DNA from: Gorillibacterium timonense
GTDB lineage: Bacteria; Bacillota; Bacilli; Paenibacillales; NBRC-103111
DNA: 64,000 bases
Direction: 5' to 3'
Assembly (NCBI RefSeq): GCF_001457415.1
Contig: NZ_LN881724.1
Coordinates: forward strand, 620,001 to 684,000
This document shows positions 1 through 8,963 of the stretch, one piece after another (within the stretch, counting starts at the first letter, position 1; each line of letters begins with the position of its first letter). The translations under genes were made by a program, and so were the position numbers. Below the pieces are notes generated by a model, which was not told the DNA's origin, ran no database searches, and saw only the letters and a program-made list of their open reading frames with translations.

Positions 1-819
1 TTTATCCTTCATCCAGATGGCGGCGATCCGTGTCTTCAAGGCTTCTCCCTTGATTTCCCGGACGATCAAGTTCCCGCTCCCAGCGATGCGGATGGCTGAC
101 TCGGGAACGAGGCCAATGCCAAGGCCCGCATTTGCCCAGAGTAGAGTCGTGCGTGCATCGTCGTTCAAGCAGAACACCTCCGGCTCAAACCCGGCGAGTC
201 CGCACGCTTCGCGGATCAAGGACTCGAACCTGCGGTAGAGAATGAGCGGCTTGCCTTCCAGCTCGCCGATCTCGATGGGGGCAGTATCTCCCGACCAGGT
301 GAGCTCTGGCGTCATGACGGCAATCATCGGCTCCGGCTCGACGAACAAGCATTCATAAGGAGCGGAAGGAAAGGGCGTCCGAACGATTCCCACCTCGACA
401 ATTCCTTTACGCAGCATATCCAGTACGGCGAAGGTGTTTCCTTCATGAAGCTCGAACTTGACTCCCGCATAAGCCTGGTGAAAATCGGACAGTCTTACTT
501 CAAGCAGGGCTGCTCCGGAGGAAGAGACGGTGCCGATGGCTAGCGTACCGGTGAGCCCCTTGGCATAATCCTCGATCTCGCGGACGGCGGAATCCGTCAA
601 GCTCACGATCTGGCGAGCCCGGTCACGCAATAGCTCACCCGCACCGGTGAGACGAATGCTGCGGGAGCCGCGCTCCACCAGCTTGACGCCGAACTCCTCT
701 TCAAGAAGTCGAAGCTGCTGGCTTAATGGAGGCTGCGCCATCTGCAAGCGCTTGGCGGCAGCGGTGATCTGACCCTCCTCGGCGATAGCGAGAAAATACA
801 TCAATTGGCGGATATCCAT
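1..819 (-). CDS. LysR family transcriptional regulator (3' end beyond window)
   Basis: Reverse-strand reading from the ATG at 819 stays open to the window edge (273 codons), so the C-terminus is missing. The start is supported by an AGGAGG-type site just upstream. Residues 1-60 form a LysR winged helix-turn-helix (MDIRQLMYFLAIAEEGQI, then AAAKRLQMAQPPLSQQLRLLE). The rest resembles the LysR effector-binding fold, with the usual FHQAYAGVKFELHEG stretch. It is divergent from an ABC exporter, and a perfect LysR box lies between them, so it probably controls itself and perhaps the exporter. The effector cannot be told from sequence. Confidence 0.93.
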   Translation of the reverse strand, partial: MDIRQLMYFLAIAEEGQITAAAKRLQMAQPPLSQQLRLLEEEFGVKLVERGSRSIRLTGAGELLRDRARQIVSLTDSAVREIEDYAKGLTGTLAIGTVSSSGAALLEVRLSDFHQAYAGVKFELHEGNTFAVLDMLRKGIVEVGIVRTPFPSAPYECLFVEPEPMIAVMTPELTWSGDTAPIEIGELEGKPLILYRRFESLIREACGLAGFEPEVFCLNDDARTTLLWANAGLGIGLVPESAIRIAGSGNLIVREIKGEALKTRIAAIWMKDK

Positions 820-847
820 CCTGAACCTCCTCGCGAATCAAACCAAT

Positions 848-866
848 CCATATGATTTCGGTATGG
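848..866. promoter_or_regulatory. LysR-type box (T-N11-A dyad)
   Basis: CCAT, 11 bases, ATGG forms a perfect dyad with the T-N11-A spacing typical of LysR regulators. It lies about 30 bases upstream of the lysR-type gene start, the usual autoregulatory place. Binding is inferred. Confidence 0.5.
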
Positions 867-886
867 AAAGGATATGTATCTAATAG

Positions 887-915
887 TTTTCATATGCAAA
901 GGGATATGCCATAAT
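887..915 (+). promoter_or_regulatory. Candidate promoter of the ABC exporter operon
   Basis: TTTTCA (887-892), 17 bases, CATAAT (910-915). The -35 matches four of six consensus positions, so this is a moderate candidate. Confidence 0.35.
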
Positions 916-952
916 CATAACCGGTGGTTGCAAATCGTCAACCCCCCGCATT

Positions 953-2875
953 TTGCCGAATCGGCTGAATGCCATCATGATGAATAAGGTGTTGGTTTCC
1001 TTGTCCAAACTCTCGAGTTTTCTGAAGCCCTATCGGAAGGAGCTTGTGATCGGCCCTATTTTCAAGCTGATTGAAGCCATTCTGGAGCTGTTATTACCCA
1101 CGATCGTCGCTCTCATCATCAATCGCGGCGTGGGGCAGCATGATTCATCCTACATCCTGAGAATGGGAGGGGTCATGCTTGTCATGACCGTCTGCGGATA
1201 TGCCAGCTCCCTCGTCTGCCAATATTATGCGGCGCGCGCTTCTCAGGGGTATGGAACGCTATTGCGAAATGCGCTTTTTCGAAAAATTTCATCTTTCTCG
1301 TACGCGGAGCTGGATCGCTTCGGCACCTCTACGCTAACCAATCGGCTGACCAACGATGTCAATCAGCTGCAGTTTGCCGTAGCGATGCTCATTCGGCTTG
1401 TTATTCGCGCACCGTTTATTTGCATCGGAGCGATCATCATGGCGATGATCCTCGACTTTCAGCTCTCGCTCGTCCTGCTGGCTGCCACTCCGGTGTTCGC
1501 TGTCCTGCTGTACTGGATCATCAGCCGAACCTCCCCTCTGTACCGTAGCTATCAGCGCAAGCTGGATGGCCTCGCGGTCATTCTGAGTGAAAATCTCTCG
1601 GGTGTACGGGTCATTCGTGCATTTGCAAAATCCCGCAGAGAAAAGGAGCGGTTTCGCGAAGCGTCCGACGATTTGACGGCAACGGCGATTCGGGTAGGGC
1701 GTCTATCGGCGCTGCTCAATCCGTTTACAACGCTCGTAGTAAATGCAGGAATCATCGCGATCCTGTGGGTCGGCGGCGGCCGAATCGACAGCGGCCGCTT
1801 GTCGCAGGGGGAGATCATCGCGTTCATCAACTATGTGACGCAAATTCTGCTTGCGCTCATCGTCGTTTCGAACCTGGTGGTCATCTTCACCAAAGCCTTT
1901 TCTTCCGCCGGTCGGGTCAGCGAGGTGCTGGCGGCTGAGCCATCGGTGAAGGATGCGGCTAGTTTGGCATCCCATGCGGAATCCTCGGCATCCATGCCAG
2001 AGCCTTCGGGAGTCGATCCCGAGCCTCGGGTCCTTCGAGTGGATTCCCAATGGAACGGCTCGACCCCTACAAGCAGCATCACCAAAACACAGAATGCCCC
2101 CGCTGAGGGAAGCTCTTCTTCCGGCTCCGCTCCAGCCATCGAGTTCGATCGGGTTTCCTTCGGCTACAGCGCGACTGGTGATTATGCGCTCACGGATGTG
2201 TCCGTCACCATCAAGCGCGGCGAGACGATCGGCTTGATCGGGGGAACCGGCTCGGGCAAAACGACGTTCGTGAACTTGATCCCCCGCTTTTATGATGCGA
2301 TTGAGGGGAGCGTGAAGATGGACGGGATTCCGGTGCAGGAGTATCCGCTGCTTGAGCTCCGCAAGAAGATCGGCCTCGTTCCGCAAAAGGCGGTTCTCTT
2401 CACCGGAACTGTAGCGGACAACATTCGCTGGGGCAAGGAGGACGCCTCGGACGAAGAGGTCCTTCGGGCAGCACGCATCGCGCAGGCGGACGAATTCATC
2501 GGCAGGATGCCGGAAGGCTATGCCACTCCGATCTCGCGCGGAGGCCTTAACCTGTCCGGTGGTCAGAAGCAGCGGCTGACGATAGCTCGCGCCGTCGTGT
2601 CGCGGCCGGATATCCTCATCCTGGACGATTCGTCCAGCGCTCTCGATTTTGCGACAGATGCGGCCCTCAGGCGGGCCATTCGCGAGAGCAGCGAGGGGAC
2701 GACGGTTTTGTTGGTTTCTCAGCGTGTCAGCACTATCCAACACGCCGACAAGATCCTTGTCTTTGAAGAGGGCCGTCTCGCCGGAATCGGCAAGCACGAC
2801 GAATTGCTGCGCACCTGCGAGGTCTACCGCGAGATTGCCATGTCCCAATTGGATGCAGAGGAGGCGAGGAGATGA
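953..2875 (+). CDS. ABC exporter half, degenerate-site subunit (TM287/BmrC-like)
   Basis: 640 residues if read from the TTG at 953; the ATG codons at 977 or 980 are alternative starts and no strong ribosome site decides between them. An N-terminal six-helix transmembrane domain (about 20-330) is followed by an ATPase domain with Walker A GGTGSGKTT (about 430), signature LSGGQKQR (about 533) and Walker B ILILDDSSSALD (about 557). The catalytic Glu after Walker B is Asp, and the H-loop His is Gln (LLVSQRVST). Both changes mark the non-hydrolysing site of heterodimeric type IV exporters. Between the domains is an unusual Ser/Pro-rich linker of about 60 residues (about 335-395). The gene overlaps the next one by four bases (ATGA). 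Likely a multidrug or lipid exporter; the substrate is unknown. Confidence 0.9.
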   Translation: MPNRLNAIMMNKVLVSLSKLSSFLKPYRKELVIGPIFKLIEAILELLLPTIVALIINRGVGQHDSSYILRMGGVMLVMTVCGYASSLVCQYYAARASQGYGTLLRNALFRKISSFSYAELDRFGTSTLTNRLTNDVNQLQFAVAMLIRLVIRAPFICIGAIIMAMILDFQLSLVLLAATPVFAVLLYWIISRTSPLYRSYQRKLDGLAVILSENLSGVRVIRAFAKSRREKERFREASDDLTATAIRVGRLSALLNPFTTLVVNAGIIAILWVGGGRIDSGRLSQGEIIAFINYVTQILLALIVVSNLVVIFTKAFSSAGRVSEVLAAEPSVKDAASLASHAESSASMPEPSGVDPEPRVLRVDSQWNGSTPTSSITKTQNAPAEGSSSSGSAPAIEFDRVSFGYSATGDYALTDVSVTIKRGETIGLIGGTGSGKTTFVNLIPRFYDAIEGSVKMDGIPVQEYPLLELRKKIGLVPQKAVLFTGTVADNIRWGKEDASDEEVLRAARIAQADEFIGRMPEGYATPISRGGLNLSGGQKQRLTIARAVVSRPDILILDDSSSALDFATDAALRRAIRESSEGTTVLLVSQRVSTIQHADKILVFEEGRLAGIGKHDELLRTCEVYREIAMSQLDAEEARR

Positions 2876-4611
2876 CAGCCTGGCAAGCTTGGAAAAGATT
2901 GATCGCCTATGCGGAATCGTTCCGCCTTCTGGCTCTAGGTTCTGTACTGGCCGCGCTGATCAGCGTAGCGGCGAGCGTGGCCGGTCCCTTGCTGATCGGC
3001 CGCGCCATCGACCACATGGTCGGCCCGGGAACGGTGGATTTTCATTCCGTCGGAGGGATTTTGGCGGGGCTCGCGGTGGTCTATGCAATCGGCAGCTTCT
3101 TCGGCTGGCTGCTTACGTATTGGACGAACAAAATCTCCTATCAGACCGTCAACCGCATGCGTGAGGATTTGTTCGACAAGCTGAACACGCTCCCGCTCAA
3201 GTTCCATGACACCACCCCGCATGGGGATACGATCAGCCGTTTCGTCAACGATATGGATGCGATTTCGGATGGGATGCTGCAAGGCTTTTCCACCTTTTTG
3301 ACGGGCATCTTCACGATTGTAGGAGCCATCGGCTTCATGCTCTACATCAGTCCGCTCATGGCGCTTGTCGTCCTCGTATCAGCCCCGATCTCCTATTATG
3401 TGGCCCGCTTTATCACCACCCGGTCGCAAAAGCTGTTTCGCGAGCAGGCGAAGATTCTCGGCAGCCTGAACGGGTATGCGGAGGAAACCATCGGTGGGCA
3501 AAAGGTCGTGCAGGCCTTTCACTATGAGGAGCATACCTATAAAGAATTCGAAAGCCGCAACGGTGAGCTGTATGAAGTTGGAATCAAGTCTCAATTCAAC
3601 GGTTCGCTGGCGAATCCGACGACCCGCCTCGTGAACAACATCACCTTTACTGCGGTCGCCATCATCGGCTGCATGGACATCATTTACGGAGGGATCACCA
3701 TCGGTGATCTGTCCAGCTTCCTGATTTATTCCAACCTGTTCGCCAAGCCGTTCAATGAAGTGACGGGTGTGCTGACACAGATCCAAGCGGCCACCGCCTC
3801 CCTTCAGCGGATTTATGCGGTGCTCGACCAGCCTTCGGAGATGCCGGATGACCCGGCTTCCCGGGAGCTGGCTCCCAAGCAGGGAATCATTGTTTTCGAC
3901 CAGGTGAGCTTCCGGTATACCCCGGACCGTCCGCTCATTACCGGCTTCAGCCTGGAGGTTCCTCCGGGCACGCGAGTTGCTATTGTCGGCCAGACCGGAG
4001 CGGGTAAGACGACGCTCGTCAACCTGCTCATGCGGTTCTACGATGTGGATTCCGGCTCCATCCGCGTGGACGGAACGGACATCCGCAGCCTCACCCGAGA
4101 TAGCCTGCGCAAAAGCTTCGGTATGGTGCTGCAGGAGACCTGGCTGTTCGGCGGCACCATTCGCGAGAATATCGCGTACGGCAAGCCCGATGCGACGGAG
4201 GAAGAGATTGTGGTGGCCGCCAAAGCGGCATACGCTCACGGGTTTATCAAACGGCTGCCGGAAGGCTACGATACCCGCTTGTCCGCTTCCGGAGACAACC
4301 TGTCCGGCGGGCAGAAGCAACTGCTCACAATCGCGCGCGTCATGCTGGCCGATCCGCCTATGCTCATTCTCGACGAAGCGACCAGCAGCATCGACACGCG
4401 CACCGAGCAGCGCATTCAGCAGGCGTTCCTTCGCTTGATCGAAGGCCGCACGAGCTTCGTCATCGCCCACCGGCTTTCGACGATTCGGGAAGCGGACCTG
4501 ATTCTTTTCATGCAGAACGGGAATATCGTGGAGAAGGGGACGCATGAACAATTGCTCACTTTGAACGGCGGGTATGCGCGGCTCTACAACAGCCAGTTTG
4601 CGGCGGTATAA
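2872..4611 (+). CDS. ABC exporter half, catalytic-site subunit (TM288/BmrD-like)
   Basis: 579 residues: transmembrane domain (about 10-320), then an ATPase domain with Walker A GQTGAGKTT, signature LSGGQKQ, Walker B ILDEATSSID and H-loop FVIAHRLST. Unlike the upstream subunit, both the catalytic Glu and the switch His are present, so this subunit supplies the active site of the heterodimer. The start ATG overlaps the stop of the upstream gene, implying coupled translation and one-to-one assembly. No substrate can be assigned. Confidence 0.92.
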   Translation: MTAWQAWKRLIAYAESFRLLALGSVLAALISVAASVAGPLLIGRAIDHMVGPGTVDFHSVGGILAGLAVVYAIGSFFGWLLTYWTNKISYQTVNRMREDLFDKLNTLPLKFHDTTPHGDTISRFVNDMDAISDGMLQGFSTFLTGIFTIVGAIGFMLYISPLMALVVLVSAPISYYVARFITTRSQKLFREQAKILGSLNGYAEETIGGQKVVQAFHYEEHTYKEFESRNGELYEVGIKSQFNGSLANPTTRLVNNITFTAVAIIGCMDIIYGGITIGDLSSFLIYSNLFAKPFNEVTGVLTQIQAATASLQRIYAVLDQPSEMPDDPASRELAPKQGIIVFDQVSFRYTPDRPLITGFSLEVPPGTRVAIVGQTGAGKTTLVNLLMRFYDVDSGSIRVDGTDIRSLTRDSLRKSFGMVLQETWLFGGTIRENIAYGKPDATEEEIVVAAKAAYAHGFIKRLPEGYDTRLSASGDNLSGGQKQLLTIARVMLADPPMLILDEATSSIDTRTEQRIQQAFLRLIEGRTSFVIAHRLSTIREADLILFMQNGNIVEKGTHEQLLTLNGGYARLYNSQFAAV

Positions 4612-4649
4612 GGAACGGAACTCACGGAGACACGGAGTACGAACCTTTG

Positions 4650-4676
4650 GAGCACGAACCCTCGAGCACGAACTCC
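4650..4676. repeat. Short tandem duplication
   Basis: Two adjacent near-identical units of about 14 bases (GAGCACGAACCCTC then GAGCACGAACTCC), with a further related AGTACGAAC just upstream, in the gap after the exporter operon. No function is apparent. Confidence 0.4.
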
Positions 4677-4766
4677 CCAGTGAAACCCAGCCGCTTGTGA
4701 GACGTATGTGTTGCATGGATGCAGACGGTTGTGAACCGGTTTGCGCAAGGGAGAGGAGAATGCAGC

Positions 4767-5222
4767 ATGGATTTGCTGAAGAAAGCAGGTCGATACGCCG
4801 GTAAAATGACAGGACTCGTGATCGGTGGCAGCGTCCGCGTGGTCGGGGAACTGGCCGGAAGCCCGTTCATCAAGGAGATCGGCGACAGCGTTGAGAAGGT
4901 GACGGTGAAATCGGGCGAGACACTCGGCACGGCAGCCAGCGGCCTGTGGGATACGGGAGCCGGCTTGATCACTTCCGATGCCGAGAAGCGGGATGCCGGA
5001 CTCGCCGATCTGGGGAGCGCTGCGGATCGGGTTGTTCGCGGAACGGTACAAGGGGCAGGTTACGTCTACCACAATGGCAAAGAAGCTGTGAACGGAATGC
5101 GGCAGGGGGATGCCGAGCAGACGAAGGACGCTGCCAAGAATCTTGTCAAGGCAGCCGCCATCGGCGTGCTCGCCGTGGGCACCATCGACTTGCTTGACGG
5201 ACCGGACGGAGTCGATCTGTAA
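4767..5222 (+). CDS. Conserved hypothetical protein, Gly/Ala-rich
   Basis: 151 residues from the ATG at 4767, chosen because GAGAGGAG lies at the right distance upstream; an earlier in-frame ATG at 4719 has none. The protein is Gly- and Val-rich with amphipathic stretches (AGKMTGLVIGGSVRVVGELAG and a C-terminal AAAIGVLAVGTIDLLDG) and no clear cleavable signal. I do not recognise the family. Codon use and the ribosome site make it credible as a real gene. Confidence 0.7.
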   Translation: MDLLKKAGRYAGKMTGLVIGGSVRVVGELAGSPFIKEIGDSVEKVTVKSGETLGTAASGLWDTGAGLITSDAEKRDAGLADLGSAADRVVRGTVQGAGYVYHNGKEAVNGMRQGDAEQTKDAAKNLVKAAAIGVLAVGTIDLLDGPDGVDL

Positions 5223-5371
5223 GCCGGGAATGGCCACTCGATGGGCTGGTCAAAGCTTTAGTCAAAGCTTCTTTCAAAGATGGTTTATTCCGTGGGTTCG
5301 GCCGGTGTTGATCGCGAATCGGGTTCCGGATCTACGCGGAGTCGAACCCACCACCTCACTCAGCATACCAT

Positions 5372-5401
5372 TTGTAAGCAGCTTATTAATCCGTGTATAA
5401 T
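5372..5401 (+). promoter_or_regulatory. Promoter of the nitroreductase gene
   Basis: TTGTAA (5372-5377), 18 bases, perfect TATAAT (5396-5401), ending about 40 bases before the nitroreductase start. Confidence 0.6.
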
Positions 5402-5442
5402 GATCCCGAACGAACCATTTCCGTTTTGGGAGGCAAAGACCG

Positions 5443-6069
5443 ATGGAGCCCACTTTCTTTGACGTCATCCGCGAACGCCATTCCGTTCGCTATTATGATC
5501 CGGAAGTTAAAATCTCGGACGATGAACTGAAGCAGATGCTCGAAGAAGCGACGCTTGCTCCATCATCCTCCAATCTGCAGCCGTGGCGTTTTCTGGTTAT
5601 TACCGATCAGGAAGCGAAAGAAAGGCTGAAGCCCATTGCATATGGCCAGCAGCAGGTCGTGGACGCCTCTGCCGTGATCGCCGTGTTTGGGGATCTGGAT
5701 TCCTATAAACAGACGGAGAAGATCTACAACCGCGCCGTCGAAATCGGCTTTATGGATGAAGCGACGAAGAACCGGATGGTGCCCCGCAACATCGAAACCT
5801 ACAAGAACCTGCCGCCGGAAGTGGCGCGGGGAATCGTATTGGTGGACGGCGGGCTCGTCTCCATGCAGCTCATGCTGGTAGCGAAGGCACACGGCTACGA
5901 TACCGTGCCCATGGGCGGTTACGACTCGGTTAGGTTCAAGGAAGAGTTTGGCGTTCCCGACCGCTATGCTCAAGTCATGCTCATCGCAGTGGGCAAAGCC
6001 GCACGGGAGGCGCACAAGAGCTCACGGCTTACCGTGGATGAAGTGACAACCTGGAACAAATTCGAGTAG
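5443..6069 (+). CDS. Nitroreductase family protein
   Basis: 208 residues, the usual size of FMN-dependent nitroreductases. The N-terminal FMN-binding region (RERHSVRYYDPEVKIS) is followed by EATLAPSSSNLQPWRFLVI, a hallmark of the family, and the C-terminal GGYD...VMLIAVGKA region. Such enzymes reduce nitro compounds, quinones or enones with NAD(P)H in the cytoplasm. The start is supported by GGGAGG about 10 bases upstream. It is monocistronic, between its own promoter and a terminator. Substrate unknown. Confidence 0.93.
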   Translation: MEPTFFDVIRERHSVRYYDPEVKISDDELKQMLEEATLAPSSSNLQPWRFLVITDQEAKERLKPIAYGQQQVVDASAVIAVFGDLDSYKQTEKIYNRAVEIGFMDEATKNRMVPRNIETYKNLPPEVARGIVLVDGGLVSMQLMLVAKAHGYDTVPMGGYDSVRFKEEFGVPDRYAQVMLIAVGKAAREAHKSSRLTVDEVTTWNKFE

Positions 6070-6127
6070 TTGGAGGGATTCCAGCTCTTGAATTAGGGTA
6101 GCGCGACAAGAAGATCTGAGTTGAATG

Positions 6128-6150
6128 GGGCCGGATAACGGCCCTTTTCT
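6128..6150 (+). terminator. Rho-independent terminator of the nitroreductase gene
   Basis: GGGCCG, loop GATAA, CGGCCC, then TTTTCT: a perfect six-pair GC stem with a T-run. Confidence 0.8.
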
Positions 6151-6226
6151 TATACCCATAACAGATCGTCACTCTTCCCTCATAGTGAGAAGGAGGAAGG
6201 GTTGAGACTTCTTTTCGAAGTTAGGA

Positions 6227-6255
6227 TTGACAGGTGCTTCCAATCCGAATATGCT
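6227..6255 (+). promoter_or_regulatory. Promoter of the sdpR/sdpI-like operon
   Basis: Perfect TTGACA (6227-6232), 17 bases, TATGCT (6250-6255). The operator-like repeat begins three bases downstream, fitting direct repression. Confidence 0.7.
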
Positions 6256-6257
6256 AC

Positions 6258-6292
6258 ATTTAGAAAATAATCGAAATGAAATTGATCTAAAT
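6258..6292. promoter_or_regulatory. Candidate SdpR-like operator
   Basis: ATTTAGA (6258-6264) and TCTAAAT (6286-6292) are perfect inverted arms 21 bases apart, spanning the likely transcription start and leader of the ArsR-type gene. Inferred autoregulatory site. Confidence 0.45.
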
Positions 6293-6312
6293 GATGAAGG
6301 GCGGGGCTGTTC

Positions 6313-6627
6313 GTGAGCTTGAAGCTGACTTTCAAAGCGCTGTCAGATGAGTATCGAAGGGACATTCTCGAGATGCTGCGAGACGGGAAAATGACGGCTG
6401 GCGACATATCCGCCCGCTTTGAGATGAAGCAGGCGACGGTCTCCCATCATCTGGCGATCCTCAAGGAAGCGGAGCTCGTTCGAACGGAACGCAAGGGAAA
6501 GTTCATCGTCTATGAACTGAACACAAGCGTATTTGAAGATGTGATGAAATGGATGATCTCGCTGGGCGGTAATGAGAATTCACAGGAAAGGGAGTCTGAC
6601 GATGAACGGCGCAGGATCGAAGAATAA
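6313..6627 (+). CDS. ArsR-family repressor, SdpR-like
   Basis: 104 residues from a GTG start. A single winged helix fills the protein (KALSDEYRRDILEMLRDGKM, then EMKQATVSHHLAILKEAELV), as in SdpR. It lacks the CxC metal motif of classical ArsR sensors. The following gene encodes an SdpI-family membrane protein and starts inside the last codons of this one, the arrangement of Bacillus subtilis sdpRI, where SdpI sequesters SdpR at the membrane when it binds toxin. The ribosome site is weak. Function by analogy. Confidence 0.85.
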   Translation: MSLKLTFKALSDEYRRDILEMLRDGKMTAGDISARFEMKQATVSHHLAILKEAELVRTERKGKFIVYELNTSVFEDVMKWMISLGGNENSQERESDDERRRIEE

Positions 6628-7342
6628 GCTTGTGACGGGTCAGATGCTGAAGGGAACAAGTTCGGAGCAAACCAAGAACAAGAAATTCCGCTTGTCCTCC
6701 TGGGTGGCTTGGGGGATTGCGCTCGTGCCTGTCATGGCGTTGATGGTGCTGTACCCGCATATGTCGGACCGAGTTCCGGTGCATTACAATGCGGCGGGGG
6801 CCGCAGACCGCTATGCGGATAAGTTCAGCTTCGACATGCTATTGTTTGCCCTTCTCGGGTTTATCGGACCGCTTCTCATGAAGCCGATCGGCTACTTTGT
6901 CATCCGTGCTCAGGAAGCGGAGGGCAACGGCAGCGCATCCTTGCGCTTTTACATGAATACGGTTGCCGCCTTGGTCGCGCTGTTGTTTACGGCAATGAGC
7001 ATCCATTCGATGCTCCGCATGACGGATCTGGATGTTCTCAGGTCGATTTCGCTTGAACGGATCGTCGCTTTCTTCCTCGGCCTCCTTCTGCTAGGCTTGG
7101 GCAATTTCATGCCGAAGCTTAAGCGAAACCGCCTATCCGGCTTCCGGACTCGCCGCAACCTGGAGGATGCCGATGTCTGGTTCAAGACCCAGCGGTTCGC
7201 AGGGAAGGTCTGGATGGCGGGCGGTGCCAGTGTGGCGCTCTCGGCATTTCTTCCGGGCTCGCTCTTCCTTCCGGCTGCCATAAGCTTGCTCGTGCTGCTG
7301 GTCTTGATCCCGCTCGTGTACGGCCGGAGGCTCGCCCGTTAG
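6602..7342 (+). CDS. SdpI-family immunity / signal membrane protein (DUF1648 + SdpI)
   Basis: 246 residues from the ATG at 6602, chosen over an upstream in-frame ATG because GGAAAGGGAG precedes it. A DUF1648 segment sits near the N-terminus (YPHMSDRVPVHYNAAGAADR), followed by several membrane helices and the SdpI signature region (GNFMPKLKRNRLSGFRTRRN). In B. subtilis SdpI protects against the SdpC toxin and signals through SdpR. No sdpABC-like toxin genes are nearby, so this looks like an orphan immunity or sensing pair. Confidence 0.87.
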   Translation: MNGAGSKNKLVTGQMLKGTSSEQTKNKKFRLSSWVAWGIALVPVMALMVLYPHMSDRVPVHYNAAGAADRYADKFSFDMLLFALLGFIGPLLMKPIGYFVIRAQEAEGNGSASLRFYMNTVAALVALLFTAMSIHSMLRMTDLDVLRSISLERIVAFFLGLLLLGLGNFMPKLKRNRLSGFRTRRNLEDADVWFKTQRFAGKVWMAGGASVALSAFLPGSLFLPAAISLLVLLVLIPLVYGRRLAR

Positions 7343-7549
7343 CAATCTTGTCGGTTGACTCGTATTTTCCGGCATGCTTGTAGTAAAATAAGGGAAACGA
7401 CCCCCGCCGCTCGCGGCTGCCGATCAAGTCCTTCATCGGACGGCGCTGTCTATGCTGCCGGTGAACCGCACTCTCGCTTTGGCCTAACCCTAGGCTAAGA
7501 AGAGCGGCAACCGCAAATCGGCGGGTGAATTACTTTCAGGAGGATCAAC

Positions 7550-8905
7550 ATGGATTACCAAACGTATTTCAGTGAAAATCGGGAAAAGCATCTGGCTGAG
7601 CTGCAGGAATGGCTCCGTATTCCGAGCATCTCCGCTCTGTCCGCACATAAACCCGATATGCAAAAGGCCGCTTCCTGGCTGGCCGATAAACTCCTTGCAG
7701 CCGGCATGGAGCATGTGGAAATTCATCAAACCGCAGGACATCCGATCCTGTATGCCGATCACCTGCACGCGCCTGGCAAGCCGACGATTCTCGTCTACGG
7801 CCATTATGACGTCCAGCCGGTAGATCCGCTGAACCTGTGGCAATCCCCGCCTTTTGAGCCGGAGATTCGCGACAACAAGCTGTATGCCCGCGGAGCAACC
7901 GATGACAAAGGTCAATTGTTCCTCCATGTCAAAGCGCTGGAAGCGATCCTGAAGCTGGAGGGCAAGCTGCCGGTCAACGTGAAGCTTTGCATCGAAGGTG
8001 AGGAGGAGATCACGAGCCCGAATCTGTACGGCTTCGTCGACGAGAATTCTGACAAATTGGCCGCAGACGCTGTACTGATCTCCGATACCGAGCTGCTCGG
8101 TCCGGACAAGCCTGCAATCTGCACCGGTCTGCGCGGACTGTGCTCCCTGGACGTCGACTTGACGACGGCCAACACGGATCTGCATTCCGGAACCTTCGGA
8201 GGCGGCGTACCGAACGCCCTGCATGCGCTCGTCGAACTGCTCAGCACTCTGCACACGGCGGATGGACGGGTGAACGTGGCTGGATTCTATGACGACGTTC
8301 CCGATCTGAGTCCGGAGATGCGAGCAGAGCTGGCCCGCAAGGAATTCGACGAAGAAGCCCTGAAACGCGATCTCGGCCTTGACGAGCTGTTCGGTGAAGC
8401 CGGTTATACCTACGTAGAGCGCACCGGAGCGCGCCCGACCCTTGAGCTGAACGGGGTCTATGGCGGATTCCAGGGAGAGGGAACGAAGACGGTCATCCCC
8501 AAGGAAGCACATGCCAAGATCACCTGCCGCCTCGTCGGCCGCCAAGACCCGCAGGATATTCTCGACAAGCTCGAACGGCATATTAAGGCTCACACCCCGG
8601 TAGGAGCTAAGGTCTCGGTCTTGCAGCGGGAAAAAGGCAACCCCTTCACCATCGATCCGTCTCTGCCGATTCTGCAAAAAGCCGCGGACGCCTTTGAGCA
8701 CGTATACGGCACCCGTCCGGTCTTCACGAAGGACGGCGGCTCCATTCCCATTGTGGAGAACATGTCCCGCGTGCTGAACATTCCGGTCGTGTTGATGGGC
8801 TTCGGACTTCCCGACGAAAACCTTCACGCTCCTAACGAGCACTTCCATCTGGAGAACTTCGACAAAGGGCTGCAAACCATCGTCCGCTTCCTGGACTCCT
8901 TGTAA
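7550..8905 (+). CDS. M20-family metallodipeptidase
   Basis: 451 residues, typical of cytoplasmic M20 dipeptidases (CNDP/DUG1-like). Metal-site motifs occur in order: GHYDVQPV (about 85), the bridging Asp in GATDDKG (about 120), the catalytic and metal Glu pair in EGEEEITSP (about 155), Asp in SDTELL, and a C-terminal His in HAPNEHFH. The central dimerisation domain contains the GVYGGFQGEGTKTVIP loop typical of this subfamily. The start follows AGGAGG at ideal distance. Monocistronic, ending in a long hairpin. Likely cleaves dipeptides or N-acyl amino acids. Confidence 0.92.
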   Translation: MDYQTYFSENREKHLAELQEWLRIPSISALSAHKPDMQKAASWLADKLLAAGMEHVEIHQTAGHPILYADHLHAPGKPTILVYGHYDVQPVDPLNLWQSPPFEPEIRDNKLYARGATDDKGQLFLHVKALEAILKLEGKLPVNVKLCIEGEEEITSPNLYGFVDENSDKLAADAVLISDTELLGPDKPAICTGLRGLCSLDVDLTTANTDLHSGTFGGGVPNALHALVELLSTLHTADGRVNVAGFYDDVPDLSPEMRAELARKEFDEEALKRDLGLDELFGEAGYTYVERTGARPTLELNGVYGGFQGEGTKTVIPKEAHAKITCRLVGRQDPQDILDKLERHIKAHTPVGAKVSVLQREKGNPFTIDPSLPILQKAADAFEHVYGTRPVFTKDGGSIPIVENMSRVLNIPVVLMGFGLPDENLHAPNEHFHLENFDKGLQTIVRFLDSL

Positions 8906-8963
8906 GCAAGCGGGTCCAATCCATTGGCAGCAGCAATCGGTCCCTGTATAGGGAATGAATAAG

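Noticed and set aside
5325-5352. tRNA-like GTTCGA on the reverse strand
   Set aside because: The T-arm-like loop has no pairing stem, and no acceptor or anticodon arm fits nearby.
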